A stretch of 31,650 nucleotides of DNA from Branchiostoma floridae. Taxonomy: Eukaryota; Chordata; Leptocardii; Amphioxiformes; Branchiostomatidae. Of the stretch, positions 1-8,721 are shown piece after piece. The notes under the pieces were generated by a model. It was not told the DNA's origin, searched no databases, and was given only the letters and a program-made list of their open reading frames with translations. The translations under genes and the position numbers were made by a program. Where the stretch lies: contig NC_049982.1 of assembly GCF_000003815.2 (NCBI RefSeq), positions 4,799,511 to 4,831,160 on the forward strand, in the 5' to 3' direction. The stretch's first letter is position 1. Each line of letters opens with the position of its first letter.

Positions 1-2
1 AG

Positions 3-179
3 AAATGCAGCAGTCAGTTCAGTCAGCTGGGTTCTCTGAAGAAACATATGCGGACTCACACAGGGGAGAAACCCTACATGTGTGAGAAGTGCAGCAGGCA
101 GTTCAGGCACCTGGGTGCCCTGAAGATACACATGCGGACTCACACTGGAAAAACTGAAGGTGTAAGTTCTGTGAACTAG
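3..179 (+). CDS. Unit A: 3' end of a C2H2 poly-zinc-finger gene (partial)
   Basis: The window opens inside a finger array. The frame starting at base 3 reads 58 residues to a TAG at 177-179. It holds one finger missing its first residues (from [15 protein letters not shown]) and one full finger ([19 protein letters not shown]), joined by the canonical TGEKP linker. Helix positions -1/2/3/6 are Q-G-S-K and H-G-A-I. The tail GKTEGVSSVN matches the family tail seen in units B and D, apart from a 5-residue in-frame deletion of the RDEAG segment. The start codon, exon 1 and promoter lie upstream of the window. Such fingers bind Zn through two Cys and two His and normally contact DNA in the nucleus; the target is unknown. 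The unit's 3' flank continues to about 1941. Confidence 0.9.
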   Translation, partial: KCSSQFSQLGSLKKHMRTHTGEKPYMCEKCSRQFRHLGALKIHMRTHTGKTEGVSSVN

Positions 180-837
180 GAAGTCTGAAGAGAGGTGTAC
201 TCACATGAACCCTACTGTACATGTGTTAAAGGAATACAGCAGTATGATAGGGAAGACAGGAAGACGCACATTGCATTCAAACTGATGACAAATCTTCATG
301 TGTTATGAATTGAGTAAAATTGGATGCACTGAAGGAACACATGAACACTACAGTCATGACAGTCTCACAATGTACAGTATTAGTCACAGACCAGAGCACC
401 TAAGATAGCAAGCAAATTTATTAGGGTGAGCTTAAAATCATACAAAATTTGGATATGTAGACTATCACATACATTATGTACTACATGTACATGTATAGTC
501 TACTTGTTGATAAAGTTGGTTGTTGTTGTTCTTGTTGGTTCAGCTTTGGCACAACATTTCTTCTGTTACATAAGAAATCTACCCTGTATTCTGTAGACTT
601 AATTGGTTATAGGATGTGCAGACTTATCTCTCTTCACAATCATAGCCAGAGTCAGAGGAGCTTACAATTGGCTGTTGTTCAAATTCATTGATCATAATCT
701 TTTTTAAGACAGCTAAATGGTAGAAACAACGATTGTTTTTTTAGATGTCCACACTTTTTTCGAAAGTTTTTATATGCTTGTTGATCCCTGATCTTGTAGT
801 TTATAGTCATCAAGTTTTGTTATTTTGTAACATGCTT

Positions 838-1150
838 CCAAAGTAGTGAAAGTATATTTGTGCCAAGTTCAAAGTAGTGAAGTAGAAATTCAATGTAGTT
901 AGTTAGTTCAATGTAGTTAAAGTTCAAAGTAGGGAATTTCTTACTTCAAAGTTTATAGCACTGAAGTTCAAAGTTTAAAGTAGTGAAATAGGAAACTCAA
1001 AGTTCAAAGTAGTAAATGTAAAAAGTTAAAAGCAAGAAAAGTAAGTTCATGGTAGTGTAGAGCAAAGTAGGGAAGTAGAAATTCAACGTACAAGGTTCAA
1101 AGTAGTGAAAGTACAGTTTTGTATTTAAGTACAAAGTTGAAATTAGTGAA
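838..1150. repeat. AAGTAGTGAA-type degenerate minisatellite (unit A copy)
   Basis: The words TTCAAAGTAGTGAAAGTA, AAGTAGTGAAGTAGAAATTC and AAAGTTCAAAGTA recur with variable spacing and substitutions. Paralogous blocks sit at the same relative place in units B (10902-11190), C (14930-15275), D (22555-22800 and 23502-23600), E (25660-26012) and F (29915-30180). Confidence 0.85.
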
Positions 1151-1255
1151 AACATTTTTGGTATTTGTCTATTGAGTTCTCTGACACTTATAGCAGATTT
1201 TTACAGTAACTATGTTCTATGTTCCTTTTAACATTTCAAAGAGTGTTACGGTTAC

Positions 1256-1904
1256 NNNNNNNNNNNNNNNNNNNNNNNNNNNNNNNNNNNNNNNNNNNNN
1301 NNNNNNNNNNNNNNNNNNNNNNNNNNNNNNNNNNNNNNNNNNNNNNNNNNNNNNNNNNNNNNNNNNNNNNNNNNNNNNNNNNNNNNNNNNNNNNNNNNNN
1401 NNNNNNNNNNNNNNNNNNNNNNNNNNNNNNNNNNNNNNNNNNNNNNNNNNNNNNNNNNNNNNNNNNNNNNNNNNNNNNNNNNNNNNNNNNNNNNNNNNNN
1501 NNNNNNNNNNNNNNNNNNNNNNNNNNNNNNNNNNNNNNNNNNNNNNNNNNNNNNNNNNNNNNNNNNNNNNNNNNNNNNNNNNNNNNNNNNNNNNNNNNNN
1601 NNNNNNNNNNNNNNNNNNNNNNNNNNNNNNNNNNNNNNNNNNNNNNNNNNNNNNNNNNNNNNNNNNNNNNNNNNNNNNNNNNNNNNNNNNNNNNNNNNNN
1701 NNNNNNNNNNNNNNNNNNNNNNNNNNNNNNNNNNNNNNNNNNNNNNNNNNNNNNNNNNNNNNNNNNNNNNNNNNNNNNNNNNNNNNNNNNNNNNNNNNNN
1801 NNNNNNNNNNNNNNNNNNNNNNNNNNNNNNNNNNNNNNNNNNNNNNNNNNNNNNNNNNNNNNNNNNNNNNNNNNNNNNNNNNNNNNNNNNNNNNNNNNNN
1901 NNNN
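1256..1904. other. Assembly gap (649 N)
   Basis: A run of unknown bases. In units B and E only 29 bases separate the same flanking sequences, GTTACGGTTAC and CTAGT(T/G)ATCAAAGAA, so the gap either hides an insertion or has an arbitrary size. Confidence 1.
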
Positions 1905-2008
1905 CTAGTGATCAAAGAATGCCCCTACTCGGTAAAATAAAACTTCCCACCAAAGATGAAGATTGCAGCATCATTTTATTAACTTCCCCAGAAGGCTGTG
2001 TTCTTTTA

Positions 2009-2405
2009 TACACCTTTCTCACGCGGCGGCCATGATAGATCCAAGAAGAGGTCAATGAGGCAAACAGACAAAACTTATTTCTAAAATCAGGTCCCATTTA
2101 GTTTTCCCCCAAACCACACAAATTTTCATGATATAAGATGGAATAATAAATATTACAAGAAGTGTTATGCACCGAAAAATGTAGCAATTTAGAGTAGTGT
2201 AGACTGACCCCATAGTCCATTAAGAGATGCAAAATAAAAACATAATAATGCAAATTTTTAACGAATTTGCAGCCATTCACTTATTGGTCGATTTCCTAAT
2301 TGGCAGGCTACCATTGGTCGAACTGCTAATTATGATGGACAGCCTTTTGTTTGCCACATTGAACTCGTTTTAGATCTATCATGGCCGCCGCGTGAGAAAG
2401 GTGTA
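2009..2405. mobile_element. 397-bp nonautonomous DNA transposon (MITE), TA target duplication
   Basis: Perfect 33-bp terminal inverted repeats (2009-2041 and 2373-2405) begin TACACCTTTCTCACGCGG. They are flanked by TA on each side (2007-2008, 2406-2407). Units B and E show the empty site as TTTTTCATAGTGTTTGTG with a single TA. The interior is AT-rich without a credible transposase frame, so the element is nonautonomous. TA duplication fits the Tc1/mariner group, but the superfamily is not proven. Confidence 0.85.
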
Positions 2406-2407
2406 TA

Positions 2408-2437
2408 GTGTTTGTGTGTGTGTGTTTGTGTGTATGT
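2408..2437. repeat. (GT)n microsatellite, unit A
   Basis: TGTGTG-rich tract with TTTG and TATG interruptions, placed just after the MITE and before the GACCAGCAT repeat, the same order as in units B, C, D and E. Confidence 0.9.
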
Positions 2438-2439
2438 AG

Positions 2440-2645
2440 TTGACCAGCATAACCCCAGAATACCTCGATGGATTGTATGGATATTTGGCGTGTTGGTAGG
2501 TCTTGAGACTTTGAAACGATTAGATTTTGGGCTCCCTAGCGGCTTGCTATGGTACTGCAGCGAAACTTCCGCGTTTGATATCTTGTGTTCTGGACATGCT
2601 TTAGTCGTGATTTTTGAGTGGTTGATAGCTCTTGGGGCAGAGAGT
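2440..2645. repeat. Dispersed GACCAGCAT...GGGGCAGAGAGT repeat (unit A copy)
   Basis: A block of about 200 bases runs from TTGACCAGCATAACYCCAGA through TTAGATTTTGGGCTCCCTAG and ACTGCAGCGAAACTTCC to CTTGGGGCAGAGAGT. Further copies are at 11484-11558 (truncated), 15562-15840, 23836-24000 (3' truncated) and 26297-26500. It has no conserved open frame. It always follows the (GT)n tract, so it belongs to the ancestral repeat unit. Confidence 0.8.
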
Positions 2646-3062
2646 TTCCTATCCACACTGCGCACTCATTGGATCATCCTTCATATGTGATTAAGTTATG
2701 GGGATAGCGCCGAAGTCGCGCGGCGAAGACGGAACCCTTGCCAGCTGTACACGAATATAAAGGAGGGTGGGTGGGTGGGTCGGTTTCTGATAAATCCCCT
2801 CCTCGGGAAAACCCTGTTTCTCATCGAATCTCTCTCCAGCTGTTACTTCCTGGGTCGACCTCACCACGCGCTCCTCGGCGTTGCGGATGAATCCAACAAG
2901 AGGCAGTAGGGTGATCATCCCTTGTACTTATATGGTTGTGAGAATCATGTGATTCAGGATCAACCAATGAGCGCACAGTGAAGATAGTTTCCTATCCACA
3001 CTGCGCACTCATTGGATCATCCTTCATATGTGATTAAGTTATGGGGATAGCGCCGAAGTCGC
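2642..3062. repeat. Pair of perfect ~77-bp direct repeats with a short palindrome
   Basis: The segment from GTTTCCTATCCACACTGCGC to GGGGATAGCGCCGAAGTCGC occurs at about 2642-2718 and again at about 2986-3062 without visible change. An inverted copy of its first part (CCAATGAGCGCACAGTGAAG) lies at about 2963-2983, directly before the second repeat. Between the repeats is GC-richer DNA with a GGGTGGGTGGGTGGGT run. This could be a transposon remnant or a local duplication; no family is recognised. Confidence 0.65.
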
Positions 3063-3195
3063 TTACCTTCACCTTATCCCCATGCTAACTTGTTACTTCA
3101 TAAATCTACACATTCTCTAACTCCTATACTTTACCCCCTTCCTTATCATTGAAGTTCTCTCTACTTCAACATTTCACATCTCTTACCCCCTCCCT

Positions 3196-3472
3196 NNNNN
3201 NNNNNNNNNNNNNNNNNNNNNNNNNNNNNNNNNNNNNNNNNNNNNNNNNNNNNNNNNNNNNNNNNNNNNNNNNNNNNNNNNNNNNNNNNNNNNNNNNNNN
3301 NNNNNNNNNNNNNNNNNNNNNNNNNNNNNNNNNNNNNNNNNNNNNNNNNNNNNNNNNNNNNNNNNNNNNNNNNNNNNNNNNNNNNNNNNNNNNNNNNNNN
3401 NNNNNNNNNNNNNNNNNNNNNNNNNNNNNNNNNNNNNNNNNNNNNNNNNNNNNNNNNNNNNNNNNNNNNNNN
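3196..3472. other. Assembly gap (277 N)
   Basis: A run of unknown bases between a pyrimidine-rich stretch ending CCCCCTCCCT and TCTTCTTTCCG. Confidence 1.
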
Positions 3473-3725
3473 TCTTCTTTCCGTGTTGTATCTTGTGATT
3501 ATATACAGAAAGTACATTTTTTGCCATTTTGAAAGTCCTAAATGGTTACGGTAATACATAGCTATCTTTGAGTATAACCCTTTGTCAGAACTCAATAGAC
3601 TCTATTTACACAGAAAATTTGAAGTCAATCGGCCAGGCCGATCTTGAGAAAATGATTTTTGAAGTTGACATCGTGTGTAGTAGCCCCCCTCCCCACTATT
3701 CAGAAGTGTGGTAACTTCAACATGT

Positions 3726-5540
3726 CCCAGGGATGTGATCAACTAATGTAAACATTACAGAGGTAGTTTGTATCATTAATAGATATATTTTTGCAGCATA
3801 TGACGGAATATGAAGCAAATGTAGGCTTTTGATGAAGAAATAAAAACACTGGAAGTTGACCTTCAATTGACCTCCTATATGACTCACACCCAGCCACATT
3901 AAAAAAATCCCCGGAAATACAAAATCTTCTCTGATTTTGAAAAAAATAGCAATAATCAATAGTATGTATATGTCTCCAACATATATAGGAATATCAATTC
4001 AATCCATACTTTTGATCAAGAAACATAGTCATCCAAAGTTGACCTATATTTGACCTCTTCTGTCATTGACACCCACCCACATTCATAAATTCCCCGGAAA
4101 TACAAAATCTTCTCTGATTTGGAAAAAAATAGCAATAATCAATAGTATGTATATGTCTCCAGCATATATAGGAATATCAATTCAATCCATACTTTTGATC
4201 AAGAAAAATAGTCATCCAAAGTTGACCTATATTTGACCTCTTCTGTCATTGACACCCACCCACATTCATAAATTCCCCGGAAATACAAAATCTTCTCTGA
4301 TTTGGAAAAAAATAGCAATAATCAATAGTACTTATATATCTCCAACATATATTGGAATGTCAACTCAATCCATACTTTTGATCAAGAAAAGTAGTCATCC
4401 AAAGTTGACCTATATTTGACCTCTTCTGTCATTGACACCCACCCACATTCATAAATTCCCCGGAAATGCAAAATCTTCTCTGATTTGGAAAAAAATAGCA
4501 ATAATCAATAGTACGTATATATCTCCAACATATATTGGAATGTCAAGTCAATCCATACTTTTGATGAAGAAAAATACTCATCCAAAGTTGACCTATATTT
4601 GACCTCTTGTGTTATTGCTACCCAGTCACATTCAGAAAATAGACGGAAATAGAAAAACTTGTCTGATTTCAAAAAACATTTGCAATAATCAATAGTACAT
4701 ATATGTCTCCAACATATATTGGAATCTCAAGTCAATCCATGCTTTTGATGAAAAAATATAGCTTTTGGAACATGAGGTAAATTTCAGCTGTTACATTACT
4801 GACACCTAGCTCCATTCCAAAATTCCACGGAAATGTAAAATCATGTCTGATTTTTCAAAAACTAGTAAGAATCAATAGTACATATATCTTTCCAGTATAT
4901 CTAGGAACATGAAGTAAATCCATGCTTTTGATTAAAGCAATATACTCATTGCAAGTTGGGCCAAATTTTGCTTGTATTCTTGTTTACAGTGAGCCCTTTC
5001 AGAAATGCCCTGGACTCAGGAAAACATGTCTCTTTTTTTTTAAATCAAGAAATAGTCAATATTACTTGTATGTCTATAACTTATGAGGGAATATCAATTC
5101 AAGCCTCGCTTCTGACTAAGAAATATAGACTTTGAAAGTACATGTTAACATTCTGGCTATATTAACTTGAATGTGGTTTAACTTCTCAGTATTCCATGGC
5201 TAAGTGATATGCTGCTTGATTGCCTCAAGCTATAGAAATCATTGGATTTAGAATTCCTTTTTCTTCATTATATATGGGGTGATTGAGGAGATACATGCTT
5301 TTGGTAAAGAAATATAGACTTAAGTTAATTAGTGGTCAACCAACATACATATTGAAGTCATCCTGAAAGGAAACAATATCTATACTCCTAGGTCATTAGT
5401 ACTTGTATCTTTACTATATTAGTATACAGAGAGACACTCACTAAGATGAATATCAAGTCAATTTACTTTCTGGATGAAGATATATAGACTCTGATTCTTA
5501 CTCTGATAGTACATGGAACTTAAGCATATTTGTTGTGTGC
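3726..5540. repeat. Tandem satellite, ~183-bp unit, about ten copies decaying to the right
   Basis: The CCCCGGAAAT word recurs at 3909, 4092, 4275 and 4458 (exact 183-base spacing). It then decays to AGACGGAAAT at 4641, CCACGGAAAT at 4825 and CCCTGGAC near 5008. A second landmark (CTTTTGATNAAGAAA with ATAGAC) recurs near 3824, 4007, 4191, 4374, 4556, 4740, 4922, 5108, 5289 and 5466. Units 2-4 are nearly identical and the rightmost are barely recognisable. Every unit has in-frame stops, so the array is noncoding. Confidence 0.9.
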
Positions 5541-7379
5541 TGCATATATCACTTGAGTGCATAAGTAGCTTTGCTTACAAACTGATTTTTTGGCTATAAG
5601 GATAAAGGAACAAAATATTGTAAAGCACTGAATTTAATACATTGCAGATTTCTGATTTTATAACAGCTGTCTGTATAGAAATATAATGTTGTGAACACTG
5701 CAAGGCATACCCTGCCCCCCTCCCCCTCACACATATATTATGTATCTGGCTATTCAAGTGGTGTATGGTGACTCACACCATATCAAAGTACAGTGTCTAT
5801 TAGTAGAATTGAAGAGTATGATAGTTCAATAAGTCTTTATAAACTTTCCACTGTGAAATATTTTCTTTTTTGCAGATGGTGTCTGCTCAGCGGTGGAAGC
5901 AAGTTGAACACTGAAGACTTTTAGTTCTGACATGATGATGTACCTTCTTAACAAAGGAGTTGAATGCAAACCTAGGCATATTTATAATTTATTGTAATTT
6001 GAGAATATCATGGTATTTTATCCAGAGTTTTAGATTTTCAATGCAATGATTTGTAAAGTTGTTTCATATACAGTGTACATGTCCTTATTGTATATTGTAA
6101 ATGGGTAATGTTCGCAGTGTTTTTGTGTTTTTTTGCAGTAATGAAGTACGTGTAACTGCAGGCTTGAAGTGATTGCAAATATTTGGCCTTTAACAGAAAA
6201 ACCCTGCATGGCAGTTTCAACCGTGAACTTAAAACTACTACCAACACTCCATTTTCTCCCTTTTACAGAAGTACATGTTTTAAAATAATCCCTTTTTAAG
6301 TTTTATAATTGTTGATTTCAGAACTAACTCTAAGATGTTACATATTTTTTATCAATGCTATTTATTTATTCTTATATATAGTACAATGAAGCACTACTTT
6401 GCCAGTGTTTTGAAAGTTATCAAATTGAAAGTCATTGATATTTTGTGTTTGTTGGTTTTAACATTTGCAATGATGTATTGAAACAGTATTGCTATCTTTG
6501 GCATTAGGAATTCTATTCATGAGCATTTCCTGTAATAGAATGTTGTTTCATTGAGTAAAACAATGCTGGGTTATGTATGAAATATAGACCAACTTTACAC
6601 AGTGTAATGTAACATTGATAGAATGTATGAAATCATATATTTTCCACATAGCTGTTGGTACTTTGCTATCATAGTGCTTGTGTGAACTTGTAACAGCTAC
6701 ATGTATGTCCAATAAGAAATAACCAGCTTTCGGCAATTTTTTCATGTGTTTATCTTATTGCAGATTAAAAAGTGAACCAAAACAAAAGTCTGTATCTGAT
6801 TTGCATCTTGTTTTGCACTGATTATGGTGATGCAACAGTAATAGAAATGCTTTGAAGATACTTGTAAATGTTGATACCAAATTTGTCCAGCTTAAAAACA
6901 AACCTTAGCCAAATCCTAACCCTAGCCTTAGTAGCAATAAAGGAATCCAATAACAGGAACATTTGGCCTGTATTTCCGTTTGACTTCTATTTTTGTACAT
7001 GAATTGATGTTGAAAAATTGTAGCCGTGTCTTTTTTAGCACAGTACAGAAAATCCAAGATGTTTTGATAATTTCTTGGAAATAACAATTTCAATTGATGA
7101 GAAATATACATCAGCATCTTGCTGCCTGGTGCAGCATACTGTATTGTTTTGTTACAATTCAAATAAAGTTAAAGAGATATACTTTCACCAGATGTTTACA
7201 AATACAAACAACGTTTCTTCATTCTCACAAATTATGACAAATTGACTTTTCTTCTTCTCCTTTGTATGGCAAAGCCCCTTGAAGTAAGATCTATGCCATC
7301 TGTTACTAACATGGTATTTTATTTCGTTGAAATTTCATGTTTTTAAATTTTTTCCATAGCATAAAAGCTTCCCAACATA
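5541..7379. other. AT-rich intergenic stretch, no supported gene
   Basis: Low-complexity AT-rich DNA without zinc-finger homology. Open frames are at most 85 codons, lie mostly on the minus strand and have no recognisable motif. The only gene-like signals are an acceptor-like site at 5875 and an AATAAA at 7162, described separately. Confidence 0.6.
5876..7167 (+). other. Candidate terminal exon / 3' UTR of an unidentified gene
   Basis: A strong acceptor-like site (TTTTCTTTTTTGCAG, ending 5875) is followed by about 1.3 kb of stop-rich AT sequence reaching AATAAA at 7162-7167. The possible coding tail is 10-20 residues in any frame (for example WCLLSGGSKLNTEDF then stop). If real, the satellite upstream would lie in its intron. 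No homology is recognised, and a chance polypyrimidine-AG is a fair alternative. Confidence 0.25.
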
Positions 7380-7612
7380 TTGGCATCGTTTAAAGTTAGC
7401 CTGACTTCGCCTATATAGCGATCCTGCAGCCGGAAGATCGGTAGATCTATTTGGATATCATGTATATCGCTAAGGAAAGGGCTCCCCGATTTAAATATAC
7501 CGCGCGTACCACTTCCGGGTATCCGTCATCCTTAGCGAAAACCATGAGGCGAGCCTCGTTTTGGTGAGCCGGTCCGTCGCCGTACCCCTTTGTTTGGTAC
7601 CATGGCTCGGCG
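7380..7612 (+). promoter_or_regulatory. Unit B 5' flank / putative promoter, unlike the other units
   Basis: This is GC-richer sequence just upstream of the conserved exon 1 core. It holds CTATATAG at about 7411 and inverted TCGCTAAGG / CCTTAGCGA words near 7467 and 7530. It lacks the TTAGTCTTTAAAGGTCACCGG block that precedes exon 1 in C, D and F. Homology to the other units starts near 7613 (GAGTTCGGGGTCG). Two upstream ATGs occur: 7544 (7 codons) and 7602, in a full ACCATGG context, opening a 21-codon frame that ends at 7667. Confidence 0.5.
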
Positions 7613-7714
7613 TAGAGTTCGGGGTCGTTTCTCGTCCTTGGAGAAGAAGTCCGTATTCATTCCGTAGCGAGTTCTAGTGTTCCATCAGACAGCTCTGTGT
7701 CAGCTAAGTACCAG
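7613..7714 (+). other. Unit B exon 1 (5' noncoding exon) with splice donor
   Basis: The conserved core GTCCTTGGAGAAGAAGTCCG...GCGAGTTCTAGTGT ends at CCAG|GTAAGA (donor at 7715). The transcription start is not visible, so the 5' limit is the edge of homology. A TAA at 7705-7707 is in frame with the zinc-finger exon after splicing (TAA GTA CCA G|AA GTT GAT), so exon 1 cannot supply the N-terminus. The intron is 984 bases (7715-8698), phase 1. Confidence 0.7.
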
Positions 7715-8140
7715 GTAAGAAGACTTGACTTGTGACTCGGTATTCAAAGGTTTGTAGAACAGTGTAAGAAGGAGAGGAAAGTTTCACGAATCTGAACACG
7801 CCGCCGCTCCGGCATGCATTTTTCGGAGCGCTTCCTGGACTGTCATAAGGCCGTGAAACCTACTTTTCCTCTGTGTAGCTGCGTAAGATCATATCGTAGT
7901 GGGGAAAATATGTCATATATTTGTTGCTTTGTTGTAATGTTTGGCTGGTAAAAGCTACGATTGTTCATTGACGTAGAAAATGTAAACAGGTAGAGGGTCA
8001 ATAGGGGTTATTAGATTTGTTTGATTTTTGAGTACTAGACATGAAGCTGTGTGGCATGGAATCGTGAGGTACCTGTGTGCAATGTTTTTGATCGACGTTT
8101 AGTAACCAGGTTCACAAATGCTGCTATAAAAATAATCCAG

Positions 8141-8340
8141 TTTTCTGTCGTACGTGTACTACAAACCTCTATGTGCGCCCCGACCCGAAAGTTCGCGCCC
8201 AATTCTCACATCTGGAATCCATTGCCGCCCTGAAGCCAGAGGGGGAGGGTGTGAATTTCACGGGACGGTTCACTAACTGTTGTGGTGTTACTCTCAAGAC
8301 ATATACACCATCATACAACCTACTTTCCAGCAGACGTTAG
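8141..8340 (+). promoter_or_regulatory. Conserved intronic block (unit B copy)
   Basis: A GC-rich block (TACTACAAACC, GTGCGCCCCGACC, AGAGGGGGAGGGTGTGAATT, GGGACGGTTCACTAACT) sits inside the single intron. Copies are at 12851-12990 (unit C, middle deleted), 18421-18612 (D) and 27505-27671 (F). It stands out from AT-rich surroundings. It may be an intronic regulatory element or an old shared insertion; the sequence does not decide. Confidence 0.55.
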
Positions 8341-8721
8341 GCAAGGCTGGTTTTTGACGTCTTTTTGGTTTATTTATTTTGGATGTCTGTTTTGTTATAA
8401 TTTCTTGTTTGCCTGGTAGTGGATAGTGAAAAAAATGCCCGAAAAGATGCTAAAAAACTAGCCTAACTTAACCTAAAAAACCTAACCTAACCAAAAAAAA
8501 AGCCTAACTTCTGCTTTGACAGTACAAAGACCCAACAATCGCATACATTAAAACACATGTCACCATTTCCTAGAATTCTTATGCTTTGTTGTTAGTATTG
8601 ATGTTTTGAATTGTAAAACACAACATCAACAGAGGACAGGATTTCCTTCTTCAATTACCTCACGGTTCATAATCGTTTGCCTTGTCTGATATTTACAGAA
8701 GTTGATCCCGATATTGCTGAT

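Larger units (their letters stand above)
180..1941 (+). other. Unit A 3' UTR / flank with fossil finger sequence, ending at AATAAA
   Basis: This matches the 3' flanks of units B-E: a decayed finger-like stretch (about 180-355), a region about 420-840 with no gene, the AAGTAGTGAA minisatellite (838-1150), then the family AATAAAAC signal (AATAAA 1936-1941). A 649-base N run (1256-1904) interrupts it. No coding region is supported here; the short open frames are unremarkable. Confidence 0.7.

Noticed and set aside
1212-1940. Open frames across the N runs at 1256-1904 and 3196-3472
   Set aside because: They exist only because unknown bases contain no stop codons.
2408-2437. GT tracts as promoters or recombination signals
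   Set aside because: Placed after the AATAAA of each unit and variable in length; best described as microsatellites carried by the repeat unit.
2691-2918. 75-codon minus-strand frame
   Set aside because: It lies between the duplicated 77-bp segments, and its end is set by the repeat itself; there is no support for expression. Treated as repeat sequence.
8455-8512. CCTAACCTAACC words resembling telomeric repeats
   Set aside because: Short, irregular and mixed with poly-A; unit D has only GTTAGGGTTAGG at the corresponding place. Not a telomeric array.
8677-8721. N-terminal extension of the unit B frame (and 19370-19426 in unit D) starting at a TTG codon
   Set aside because: The extension runs through the splice acceptor into the intron and starts at a non-ATG codon; the exon begins at 8699 and the first ATG is at 8722.
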